18,780 nucleotides of DNA from an uncultured Verrucomicrobia subdivision 3 bacterium (lineage in GTDB: Bacteria > Verrucomicrobiota > Verrucomicrobiia > Limisphaerales > UBA11358): assembly GCA_903861445.1 (NCBI GenBank), contig CAIOUK010000198.1, forward strand, positions 1-18,780, read 5' to 3'. Below the pieces are notes generated by a model. The model was not told where the DNA came from, made no database searches, and saw only the letters and a program-made list of their open reading frames with translations. Positions 12,544-18,780 of the stretch are shown piece by piece (the stretch's first letter is position 1; the number at the start of each line of letters is the position of its first letter). Made by a program: the position numbers and the translations under genes.

Positions 12544-13569
12544 TCAAAGCTGCAGTTTCAGCAGGCCGACTTCGAGCGCGAGCGCTTCCTGGACATTGGA
12601 ATGCAGCAGCCGCTGGGTTTGTTCGATCACGGCCAGATTTTCCTGCGCCTGCCGCGTGGAAATGCGTTTGGCCACTTCATCCGCCCCGGCGATTTGCGGC
12701 AAATGCAACAATGTTTCACCGGCGGACAACGTGCCCAGCCAGACATCGCGCAGCCACCATTGCAGCAGCAACAGCACCTCGGCACGTTGCCGGCGGTATT
12801 CCGCCTCGATCCCGGCGGCCAATTCGTCCTCCCACTTCTCGCGCAGATTTTTTTCCGCGTCATCGTATTTTTCCAGCGGCGAACGCGCCGACAAAGTTTC
12901 GTCCACCCGGACGCGCAACGTGTTGAGATGTTGCAGCAGCGAATCCAACAGGCGATAACGACCGAACAAACTTTTTTGCCCATCGGCGGCGGCGGAACTG
13001 AACTGCTGCAACCAGTAAGCCTGCTCGGCGGAAAGCACGCGCGCGGTTTCGACGCTGAAATTCAGACGCAGGCAGCGGGACAAAATTGTTTCCAAAATTC
13101 GCGAGGGCTCGGTGGACAACAAAATCAAAACCGATTTTGGCGGCGGCTCTTCGAGGGTTTTCAGAAACGCATTCGCCGCCTGCGTGTTCAGCCGGTCGGC
13201 GCCGGCGATGATGGCGATTTTGTAACCGGCCTCGGTGGGTTTGAGCTGAATTTCGCGCGTCAATTCGCGGGTCTGATCCACGGAGATGATGCGCGACTTA
13301 GATTCAGGCCGCGCCCAATGGATATCGGCGTGGTTTTCGTTCTCGATCTTTTTACAGTTCAGGCAGTCGTCGCAACAGTCGGTGGCGACGCCATTGGTTT
13401 TGACCGGATTCAGGCAGTTGAGCGTTTTCGCCAACGTGCGCGCGAGCGTTTCCAATTCCTCCAATTGATCGCCGGTGAAAAGATAGGCGTGACCCAGCCG
13501 ACCGCGCGCCAGCGAACGCTGCAAAAGCTGGACGCCTTGTGATTGATCGGAAAATTTGGTGAAGGCCAT
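12544..13569 (-). CDS. holB: DNA polymerase III, delta-prime subunit
   Basis: HolB is the stator subunit of the clamp loader that places the sliding clamp on DNA. The 341-aa protein opens FTKFSDQSQGVQLLQRSL and LGHAYLFTG. The place of the P-loop is degenerate (GDQLEELE), as expected for delta-prime, which does not bind ATP productively. A zinc module is formed by C52, C66, C69 and C72 (CCDDCLNC). The AAA+ core continues with IIAGADRLNTQAANAFLKTL and EEPP, and the arginine-finger motif SRC is present (ILSRCLRL). A TTG at 13590 would extend the frame over the ychF stop; the ATG at 13569, 17 bp after ychF, gives the normal N-terminus. Confidence 0.93.
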   Translation of the reverse strand: MAFTKFSDQSQGVQLLQRSLARGRLGHAYLFTGDQLEELETLARTLAKTLNCLNPVKTNGVATDCCDDCLNCKKIENENHADIHWARPESKSRIISVDQTRELTREIQLKPTEAGYKIAIIAGADRLNTQAANAFLKTLEEPPPKSVLILLSTEPSRILETILSRCLRLNFSVETARVLSAEQAYWLQQFSSAAADGQKSLFGRYRLLDSLLQHLNTLRVRVDETLSARSPLEKYDDAEKNLREKWEDELAAGIEAEYRRQRAEVLLLLQWWLRDVWLGTLSAGETLLHLPQIAGADEVAKRISTRQAQENLAVIEQTQRLLHSNVQEALALEVGLLKLQL

Positions 13570-13586
13570 AATTATCCGCCCAGCTT

Positions 13587-14690
13587 TCAAACATTAAACT
13601 TGAACAGCAGCACATCGCCGTCTTTGACGACGTATTCCTTGCCTTCCATCCGATACAAACCTTTTTCGCGCGCAGCGGCCACGGAGCCGAGTTTCACCAG
13701 GTCGTCGTAAGCCACGGTTTCGGCCTTGATGAAACCGCGCTCGAAATCGGAGTGGATGACGCCCGCTGCTTTTGGCGCGGTGTCGCCGTTATGAATGGTC
13801 CACGCGCGCACCTCTTTTTCGCCAGCGGTAAAATACGTCCGCAAACCGAGCAGATGATACGTCGCGCGGATGAGTGCGCCGACACCGGATTCGGCCACGC
13901 CAAGTTCCTTGAGAAATTCCTTGGCCTCGGCGTCGGACAAGTCAATCAAGTCACTCTCGATTTGCGCGCTGATAACAACAGCTTCACAGGCGAAATGGTT
14001 TTTGGTGTATTCGCGAACTTTTAGGACGAACGGGTTTTGGTCGGCAGTGGCCAAATCACTTTCCTTCACATTGCACGCGAAGATGGTCGGCTTGTCGGTC
14101 ATCAGCCAGAACAGGCGGGAAATGGCCTTGTCTTCCGGCGTGAGTTCGAGCGTGAGCGCGGGCTTGCCGGCGTTCAGGTGCGGCTCGATTTTTTTCAACA
14201 CAGTTTCCTGCGCGAGCGCTTCCTTGTCGCCGCGCTTGGCGTCTTTGGCGACGGAATTCAATCGTTTTTGCACAGCTTCCAAGTCGGACAAGACGAGTTC
14301 GGTGGTGATGACTTCGATGTCGCGCACGGGATCCACACTGCCGGCGACGTGGTGGATGTCGGCATCCTCGAAACAGCGGACGACTTGCACGATGGCGTCC
14401 ACTTCGCGGATGTGCGTGAGAAATTTGTTGCCCAAGCCTTCGCCCTGCGACGCGCCCTTGACGAGGCCGGCGATGTCCACGAATTCAATCGCGGCGGGAA
14501 TGACGACGCCGGTCTTGGCGATGTTTTGCAACACCTGCAGCCGCGCGTCCGGCACGGTGACGATGCCGACGTTCGGGTCAATGGTGCAGAACGGATAGTT
14601 CGCTGCCTCGGCCTTGCGCGTGCGCGTGACGGCGTTGAACAGGGTTGATTTGCCGACGTTGGGCAATCCGACGATTCCAGCTTTTAGCAT
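13587..14690 (-). CDS. ychF: Redox-regulated ATPase YchF (Obg family)
   Basis: YchF is a ribosome-associated P-loop NTPase of the Obg/OLA1 group that prefers ATP. The 367-aa protein is full length: the P-loop GLPNVGKST (8-16), the Switch region NYPFCTIDPNVG, DIAGLVKGASQGEGLGN with D72, and NVKE (207-210) where GTPases have NKxD, which fits the ATP preference. The C-terminal TGS domain (LLGLRTYFTAGEKEVRAWT... VLLFKFNV) closes the chain. It starts 3 bp after the LysE-type gene on the same strand and is followed by holB after 17 bp. Confidence 0.97.
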   Translation of the reverse strand: MLKAGIVGLPNVGKSTLFNAVTRTRKAEAANYPFCTIDPNVGIVTVPDARLQVLQNIAKTGVVIPAAIEFVDIAGLVKGASQGEGLGNKFLTHIREVDAIVQVVRCFEDADIHHVAGSVDPVRDIEVITTELVLSDLEAVQKRLNSVAKDAKRGDKEALAQETVLKKIEPHLNAGKPALTLELTPEDKAISRLFWLMTDKPTIFACNVKESDLATADQNPFVLKVREYTKNHFACEAVVISAQIESDLIDLSDAEAKEFLKELGVAESGVGALIRATYHLLGLRTYFTAGEKEVRAWTIHNGDTAPKAAGVIHSDFERGFIKAETVAYDDLVKLGSVAAAREKGLYRMEGKEYVVKDGDVLLFKFNV

Positions 14691-14693
14691 AAA

Positions 14694-15404
14694 TTAAATA
14701 TTTTGTTGGGCCAAATGCCACGCGATGCGCAAGCCTTCATAGCAGGCGGTGGCGATGAGGCAAAGGCCGGAGACCTGTTGCAAACGCAACAGGGTCTGGG
14801 CGCTGAATTTTCCGTGGCCGCGCGACACCAGAAAACTCCAGAATAAAAACCACAGCACCGCGCCAATGAAAACCCCGCTCACGCACGCGGCTTTGGCGGG
14901 AACCGAGTCATCCACCCATTCTTCCTTGCTGAAAAACGCCTTGGTGCTCAGCAGCGTCGCCGACAGCGCCACCCACGCGAGCAGCACGCCGAGGTTCGCC
15001 GCGACCCGCACGAACCCGGTGGCAAAAGCCGAGTGCGGATGGATTTTTTGCTCGATGCGCTCCTCCAATTTTTCAATGGCGAGATCCAGCTTTGAAGTTT
15101 CATGTTTCGGTTTAGCCAGCAGAAATTTGAAACCGATGAAGAGCAAAAACACGAAGCCCATCACCCGCATCGTCGTTTCGGCAATCCCATGATCCAAAAA
15201 CTGCGAAATGCCCGTGAACGAAATCGAACAATAAATGACATCCATTACCGCCGCACCGAGGCCGATGAAAAACGCCCATTTGAATCCGCGCTGCGCCCCT
15301 TCGTTGAGAATCGTCAGGTTGATGGGGCCGGGCAGTGAGGAAAAAAATACGGCGCAGACAAAGCCCGCCAACGCCGCCACCAAAATGGGGTGAGCATCAG
15401 CCAT
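14694..15404 (-). CDS. LysE-family amino-acid/metabolite exporter
   Basis: This 236-aa inner-membrane protein has about six hydrophobic segments and the LysE/RhtB signature near its start: AGFVCAVFFSSLPGPINLTIL, abbreviated here as FFSSLPGPINLTIL, followed by GAQRGFKWAFFIGLGAAVMD. A cytoplasmic charged insert (about 105-130, KPKHETSKLDLAIEKLEERI) separates the helix groups. Family members export basic or small amino acids or related metabolites; the substrate here is unknown. The frame extends 54 codons upstream, antisense-like and basic over pssA, but ATG 15404 lies 1 bp from the pssA stop and gives the normal N-terminus. ychF follows after 3 bp. Confidence 0.87.
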   Translation of the reverse strand: MADAHPILVAALAGFVCAVFFSSLPGPINLTILNEGAQRGFKWAFFIGLGAAVMDVIYCSISFTGISQFLDHGIAETTMRVMGFVFLLFIGFKFLLAKPKHETSKLDLAIEKLEERIEQKIHPHSAFATGFVRVAANLGVLLAWVALSATLLSTKAFFSKEEWVDDSVPAKAACVSGVFIGAVLWFLFWSFLVSRGHGKFSAQTLLRLQQVSGLCLIATACYEGLRIAWHLAQQNI

Positions 15405-15405
15405 G

Positions 15406-16272
15406 TCAGCTCGCGCCCTCCGCCTCGTCGTCGTCCTCCTCAATTTCCCGACGCCACGCCCGCGAAATGTGCGGGCGAATAAAGCCGTAAAGCAGATAGC
15501 CGGTGAAGAACAACGGCAGGACAAAATACAAAATCTTCTCGCGCAAAACCAGCAGGCAGCCGACAAACAGTGCCGCGATCAAAAATTTCAAGCCCGTCGC
15601 GGTCGAGCGTAGTCCCAGCGACTTGAAGCTCGGATAGCGCACCTCGCTCACCATCATCGCAGACAGGAAAATCAAAACCGCCGGCAACAAGTAGCCCCAA
15701 TGACCGAGGCTTTTTTCATTTTCATTGGCATGAATGATGAACAGCGTCAGCGACGCCACCAGACCGGCGGCGGACGGAATCGGAAAGCCGAGAAAATCCT
15801 TGCCCGCACCCGGCGCATTCATCGTGGACAGGCAGTTAAAACGCGCCAACCGGAACGCGCCGCAGATGAGATAGATGGAGGCAATGAACCAGCCGAGCTG
15901 GGTGTATTCATCCGGCAGCGCGCCGCGCAGCACCACGCGATGCACGAGAAACGCCGGCGCCACACCGAAGGAAACCAGATCGGCCAGCGAATCGAACTCG
16001 CGGCCGAACGGGCTTTCGTGGCCGCCCATGCGCGCGACCCGGCCGTCGAACAAATCAAAAATGCACGCGAGCAAAATGCACGCGAGCGCAAACTTGATGG
16101 GCATCCAATCCACATGACCGGCGGCATCCGGCGTCAGATTAGCCTCAACAATTTTTGTCAACGCCACAAAGCCGCAGAACAAATTGCCCGCCGTGAACAG
16201 GTTCGGCAGAAAATAAATTTTTAGCTTTTCGCCTTCGTCAGCCGCCGTGCTTTTTTGTGGATTTTCAGCCAT
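15406..16272 (-). CDS. pssA: CDP-diacylglycerol-serine O-phosphatidyltransferase
   Basis: PssA makes phosphatidylserine from CDP-diacylglycerol and serine in the inner membrane. The 288-aa multispanning protein contains a complete CDP-alcohol phosphotransferase motif, DxxDGxxARx8Gx3Dx3D, with D73, D76, G77, A80, R81, G90, D94 and D98. LPNLFTAGNLFCGF before it and AFRLARFN, FLGFPIPSAAG after it are typical of the type II (Bacillus-like) PssA branch. The C-terminus is acidic and charged (EEDDDEAEG). It lies 6 bp after psd in the same direction, so the enzymes for two successive steps to phosphatidylethanolamine are made together. Confidence 0.95.
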   Translation of the reverse strand: MAENPQKSTAADEGEKLKIYFLPNLFTAGNLFCGFVALTKIVEANLTPDAAGHVDWMPIKFALACILLACIFDLFDGRVARMGGHESPFGREFDSLADLVSFGVAPAFLVHRVVLRGALPDEYTQLGWFIASIYLICGAFRLARFNCLSTMNAPGAGKDFLGFPIPSAAGLVASLTLFIIHANENEKSLGHWGYLLPAVLIFLSAMMVSEVRYPSFKSLGLRSTATGLKFLIAALFVGCLLVLREKILYFVLPLFFTGYLLYGFIRPHISRAWRREIEEDDDEAEGAS

Positions 16273-16278
16273 GGGGAT

Positions 16279-16965
16279 TTATTCAAACGCCGCCAGCACC
16301 GTCAGACCGCCAACTACGCGGTCGCCCAGTTGGACTTTCACTTTCGTGTTCATCGGCAAATAGACATCCACACGCGAGCCGAACTGAATGAGGCTGATGC
16401 GCTCGCCGCGCAGGACGGCGTCGTTTTGCGCCACGAACGGCACGATGCGGCGCGCGATGAGACCGGCGATGAGGCGAACGCCGACTTTGGTATCACGCGG
16501 ATCCACCGACTCGATACCGAGCAGGACATTTTCGTTGAACTGCGCACAGTCGGCGCGCATGGCGTTGAGATACTGGCCGGGCGAATGTTTGAAAAATGCG
16601 ATGCGACCCATGACCGGCGAGTTTTGGACGTGCACATCAAACACCGACAGAAAAATGGAAATGCGCCGGCATTCGCCGCCCATGAATTCCGGCTCGGTCG
16701 TGGTGTCAATCGTGTCCACCTTGCCGTGGCCGGGCGCGATGACCAAGCCCGGCGCGCTTGGCGGCAGCGGCTCCGGGTCGCGGAAAAAATAAAAGGTAAA
16801 AGCCACAAACAGCGCCCAGAGGACGCCAAACACCCAACTGATTTGCAGCACAAACGTGGCGAGATACTTGCCGATGAGTGCCGCGAGCAGCAGCGCCAAC
16901 ACGACGGCGCCGGACAGGGCAATCAACTTCAAAGCGGCAGCCGAAGCTTTTCCAGAGTGTTTCAC
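16279..16965 (-). CDS. psd: Phosphatidylserine decarboxylase (short pyruvoyl type)
   Basis: Psd converts phosphatidylserine to phosphatidylethanolamine using a pyruvoyl group made by self-cleavage. With the GTG start at 16965 the proenzyme has 228 aa, the size of the short PSD-A group; the frame stays open 29 codons further upstream without family-like sequence. Two hydrophobic segments (about 12-32 and 40-61) anchor it in the membrane. FYFFRDPEP, IFLSVFDVHVQNSP (with a conserved His, H112) and IQFGSRVDV follow. Cleavage is expected between G196 and S197 of FGSR, where the E. coli type has LGST. The pssA gene begins 6 bp downstream, and psd is the first gene of this long minus-strand block. 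Confidence 0.93.
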   Translation of the reverse strand: MKHSGKASAAALKLIALSGAVVLALLLAALIGKYLATFVLQISWVFGVLWALFVAFTFYFFRDPEPLPPSAPGLVIAPGHGKVDTIDTTTEPEFMGGECRRISIFLSVFDVHVQNSPVMGRIAFFKHSPGQYLNAMRADCAQFNENVLLGIESVDPRDTKVGVRLIAGLIARRIVPFVAQNDAVLRGERISLIQFGSRVDVYLPMNTKVKVQLGDRVVGGLTVLAAFE

Positions 16966-17062
16966 GCACCCACGATAAATTTTTCCGGCGTCACTTGCAA
17001 TTCGGCATTTTCGGTGCAATGTAAAACCCGCCGCCAAACGCGGCACAACCAAAAATCAAATT

Positions 17063-17506
17063 ATGTCACTCCACACTCCTGACCTCACGAAATTCCCGCC
17101 GCGCAGTCCGCGCGTGCGGCTCGGCGGCTACGCCATTTTGCCGCGCATGTTGGACAAAGGCCGCGCAACGCTCGCCGGCAAGAACGGCGAATATCATTAC
17201 GCCTGCCCGCTCGACCAGCGGTTTCTGGAATTCACCGGTATTGACCCGGAAGCCTTGAAAAAGGAACTCACCAAGAGCGACACCGAAGTGCTGGCGTGGA
17301 TTGAGCAGCACGCCAAACACAAACGCACCGCGCCGGAAATCATCGCGTGGACGAACTGGCAGGAAAACCGCGCGCCGGACAATCCCGAAGGCCGCGAATA
17401 TTTCAACGGCATCCACAAGGCCGTCGCGCCCGCGCGCACGGACATCACGACGTGGTTCGATGTGCTGGACGCGGACGACTTCGCGAGCTTCGGCGGCAAA
17501 GCCTGA
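17063..17506 (+). CDS. DUF5069 family protein
   Basis: This 147-aa cytoplasmic protein begins PDLTKFPPRSPRVRLGGY and continues AILPRMLDKGRATLAGKNGEYHY (family block LGGY.iLPR.LDKaRA), LDQRFLEFTGIDPEALK, and ends TDITTWFDVLDADD. I recognise this as the DUF5069 pattern, common in Verrucomicrobia and relatives; its function is not known. There is no signal peptide or membrane segment. It is transcribed divergently from psd, with 97 bp between the two starts, and is followed by a very strong terminator, so it is probably a single-gene unit. The ATG at 17063 has no clear ribosome binding site. Confidence 0.85.
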   Translation: MSLHTPDLTKFPPRSPRVRLGGYAILPRMLDKGRATLAGKNGEYHYACPLDQRFLEFTGIDPEALKKELTKSDTEVLAWIEQHAKHKRTAPEIIAWTNWQENRAPDNPEGREYFNGIHKAVAPARTDITTWFDVLDADDFASFGGKA

Positions 17507-17559
17507 AGAAATTTACGAATTCCGATTTACGATTGACGCGCGTAAAATAAATCTGCAAA

Positions 17560-17597
17560 CACAAAACGCCCCGCGAGAAATTGCGGGGCGTTTTGTG
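17560..17597. terminator. Strong bidirectional intrinsic terminator
   Basis: Exact 15-bp arms (17560-17574 and 17583-17597) with an 8-base loop form a stem with a GC-rich top (CGCCCCGC/GCGGGGCG) and an A/T run at its base (CAAAA / TTTTG). It follows the DUF5069 gene and precedes the stop of the convergent lipoprotein gene at 17644, so it can serve both. Upstream, ATTTACGA occurs twice (17511-17518, 17525-17532) without obvious meaning. Confidence 0.85.
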
Positions 17598-17643
17598 ATT
17601 ATGGCGAAAGAAATTTACAGATAGTCATTATTAGATTTCCAAA

Positions 17644-18279
17644 CTATTTTGATTCTTGGAAGAGCAAGATTGCAGGCCATTCATATAAAATTGGATTGAG
17701 TCTGGTTTTACTAGAACCAACAAACTCTCCTTGCAACCACGTTGAATGGTCTTTTGGTAAAACTAAATCAGCACCAATTACGAAGTCGGAATCGCTGTTC
17801 CACTTTATAGCCACTCGGCCAGCCAGCCTTTCGCCACCGTGCTGAAGTAACTTTTCTTGATTGTTGTGGATTGCCAAAAATGTATTTTCATAATTTTTGT
17901 CCTCCCTAAAAAACCACACGTTTACTACTTGCGATTCTGTATTAGTTACAAAAACCTGTCCTTTGGACGCTAAAGGGAAAATAAAGAACACTTGGCATTT
18001 GATTGGAGGTTCATTTGGTCCGACAGGAGTTAAATCAAATTCAGCCCAATATTGATCATCATCTGTAGGTCCCCTGCCAAAGCCTCTGCATTCCGAATTT
18101 ATCAAAGCAACTTTGCCATCGCCGATGAGATTTCCAATTTTGCCATTAAATATTCGCGCAATTTTCTGGTGTGTCCCGTTGAAATGGAACGATTCATCAT
18201 CCTGCTTTGTTGGCCTTGTCGCACAACTATTCATGAATAAAGCCGCTAAACATGAAAGCAAAAGTATGGAACGATTCAT
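17644..18279 (-). CDS. AT-rich lipoprotein gene of unknown function
   Basis: With the ATG at 18279 the product is 211 aa and begins MNRSILLLSCLAALFMNSC, a lipoprotein-like signal with acceptor C19 (the residue before it is Ser, which fits; Met and Asn before that make the lipobox atypical). An in-frame ATG eleven codons upstream (18312) is possible but would bury the signal. The mature part is mixed alpha/beta with no motif I recognise: QKIARIFNGKIGNLIGDGKV, QVFFIFPLASKGQVFV, RVAIKWNSDSDFVIGADLVL. The gene is visibly richer in A and T than all its neighbours and lies beside a repeat element, which hints at later acquisition. Function unknown; envelope location inferred. Confidence 0.75.
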   Translation of the reverse strand: MNRSILLLSCLAALFMNSCATRPTKQDDESFHFNGTHQKIARIFNGKIGNLIGDGKVALINSECRGFGRGPTDDDQYWAEFDLTPVGPNEPPIKCQVFFIFPLASKGQVFVTNTESQVVNVWFFREDKNYENTFLAIHNNQEKLLQHGGERLAGRVAIKWNSDSDFVIGADLVLPKDHSTWLQGEFVGSSKTRLNPILYEWPAILLFQESK

Positions 18280-18410
18280 GACGAGATATTGTCTGACATT
18301 TTGGTAAGCCATCGGTTCTGTGGTTGTTTTGGCTTTCTGCCTCTGACCCTATTTCCGCCCCGCCCGCGTGTCGAGCCGAAATTCTGGCATGGTCACGCCC
18401 CACAAAGCGC

Positions 18411-18497
18411 CAGAGGACTGGGGCACTCCAAGACGCTGACGCGTTGACTGATGATTTCCGAAATGCGCGAAGCGTCTTGGACTGCGGCAGCCCCCTG
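18411..18497. repeat. MITE/REP-like element with 27-bp imperfect terminal inverted repeats
   Basis: The left arm (18411-18437) and the reverse complement of the right arm (18471-18497) match at 22 of 27 positions, with an unbroken 11-bp core TCCAAGACGCT / AGCGTCTTGGA. The 33-bp centre has no coding sense. The right arm runs into GCGGCAG-CCCC-CTGCCGC-TTTTT (18484-18506), a terminator-like hairpin. Only one copy is in the window, so its dispersed nature is inferred. Confidence 0.65.
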
Positions 18498-18555
18498 CCG
18501 CTTTTTCCCGCGCGCCCACAAATTTTCAACCGCCGAAATTAAATCCGTAAAGCAA

Positions 18556-18592
18556 GAAGGCAGGAATCAGACTTTTCTGATTTCCTGCCTTC
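18556..18592 (-). terminator. Intrinsic terminator of the greA-type gene
   Basis: GAAGGCAGGAATCAGA (18556-18571) pairs with 18576-18592 through a 16-bp stem with one bulged base and a 4-base loop. It begins 15 bp after the stop of the minus-strand GreA-type gene. The T-run after the stem on that strand (TTGCTTT) is modest, so efficiency is uncertain. Confidence 0.7.
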
Positions 18593-18607
18593 GTAATTTT
18601 ATTTTAC

Positions 18608-18780
18608 TTAAGCCGGCTGGCTGGCCGCTTCCGTCTTCCACGCCTCGATTTTTTCGATGCGGTGGCGGCGCTTGCTGCCGTGCAGTTCAAATTCCACCTC
18701 GTCGCCGACCTTGCGGTTGAGCAGCGCCATCGCGACGGGCGTGAGGTAGCTGATGACGCCCTTGTCGGGATCGGAATCCC
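18608..18780 (-). CDS. greA: GreA/GreB-family transcription elongation factor, C-terminal part (5' end outside window)
   Basis: The minus-strand frame ending at TAA (18608-18610) encodes DSDPDKGVISYLTPVAMALL, then NRKVGDEVEFELHGSKRRHRIEKIEAW and a short Ala-rich tail. This is the FKBP-like C-terminal domain of Gre factors (family pattern DP..g.IS..SPlg.aLlgk..GD.v), which help RNA polymerase cleave backtracked transcripts. The N-terminal coiled-coil that carries the catalytic acidic tip lies outside the window, so GreA, GreB and Rnk-like paralogues cannot be separated with certainty. It is followed by its own terminator. Confidence 0.8.
   Translation of the reverse strand, partial: DSDPDKGVISYLTPVAMALLNRKVGDEVEFELHGSKRRHRIEKIEAWKTEAASQPA

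Larger units (their letters stand above)
18280..18607. other. Gene-free 328-bp stretch with repeat and hairpins
   Basis: No convincing coding frame lies here; short open frames have no start context or protein-like composition. The stretch holds a MITE/REP-like inverted-repeat element (18411-18497), whose right end forms a terminator-like hairpin (18484-18506), and the terminator of the greA-type gene (18556-18592). The part nearest the AT-rich lipoprotein gene (18280-18410) should hold its promoter, but no clear -35/-10 pair was seen. Confidence 0.7.

Noticed and set aside
12298..13542. A 414-codon open frame on the plus strand
   Set aside because: It is antisense to holB, whose zinc and SRC motifs are clear; the translation is Gln/Arg-rich and has no motif.
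13870..14648. Two long plus-strand frames (242 and 203 codons)
   Set aside because: Both are antisense to ychF, which is intact with all its NTPase motifs.
15405..15566. 54-codon N-terminal extension of the LysE-type gene
   Set aside because: It overlaps pssA and is Cys/Arg-rich; the normal LysE N-terminus begins at 15404.
16255..17082. A 275-codon plus-strand frame
   Set aside because: It is antisense to psd and runs into the start of the DUF5069 gene in another frame; composition is His/Arg-rich and not protein-like.
17511..17532. ATTTACGA twice in tandem spacing as a regulator site
   Set aside because: It lies downstream of the DUF5069 stop, not in a promoter region, and two 8-bp copies can arise by chance.
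1..18780. CRISPR array, prophage, defence island, tRNA or rRNA
   Set aside because: No regularly spaced direct repeats, integrase, phage structural or nuclease-type defence genes, cloverleaf or rRNA sequence were seen on either strand.

Overview
The window looks like ordinary chromosome from a moderately GC-rich Gram-negative bacterium. I infer Verrucomicrobiota, most likely the Pedosphaera/Limisphaera side. The reasons are the gene content (DUF5069 protein, heme-binding-domain protein, Pro/Ala-rich tail-anchored protein beside thioredoxin, several lipoproteins), the scarcity of clear Shine-Dalgarno sites, and short palindromic repeats of a kind I recall from that group. The phylum is an inference, not something I could test.

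Layout. (1) 1-2479, plus strand: a tightly packed run with the C-terminal end of a hybrid histidine kinase (Hpt domain), a REC-Hpt-REC phosphorelay protein joined by an ATGA overlap, a membrane-anchored c-type heme-binding protein and a serine esterase. (2) 2485-3363: an XRE-type regulator (minus) and a lipoprotein (plus) are divergent around a perfect 8+8 bp palindrome that lies in the spacer of the lipoprotein promoter; a bidirectional terminator follows. (3) 3367-16965, minus strand: a long, mostly co-directional block of housekeeping genes. In transcription order it runs psd, pssA, a LysE-type exporter, ychF, holB, an O-antigen ligase-like gene, aroQ, then (own promoter) accB, accC, then (own promoter) a tail-anchored protein, trxA, a GspF/PilC-like protein, a class V aminotransferase-fold enzyme, rnhB, panB and a small SLBB-like lipoprotein. 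A 68-aa hypothetical gene lies beyond, at 3367-3573. (4) 17063-17506, plus: a DUF5069 protein, followed by a very strong terminator. (5) 17644-18279, minus: a visibly AT-rich lipoprotein gene, then a 328-bp gene-free stretch holding a MITE/REP-like repeat and the terminator of a GreA-type gene that runs off the right edge.

Functionally the minus block joins membrane-lipid headgroup synthesis (Psd decarboxylates the product of PssA), fatty-acid initiation (AccB/AccC), pantothenate/CoA (PanB), shikimate (AroQ), replication (HolB, RNase HII) and envelope glycan assembly (ligase). No defence system, prophage, CRISPR array, tRNA or rRNA is visible.

The two observations most worth checking are a 74-bp two-hairpin palindromic element that appears to sit in frame inside the O-antigen ligase-like gene, adding about 25 residues to a loop (similar in concept to Rickettsia palindromic elements), and the XRE operator nested in a leaderless lipoprotein promoter. 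I see no convincing large undescribed system.
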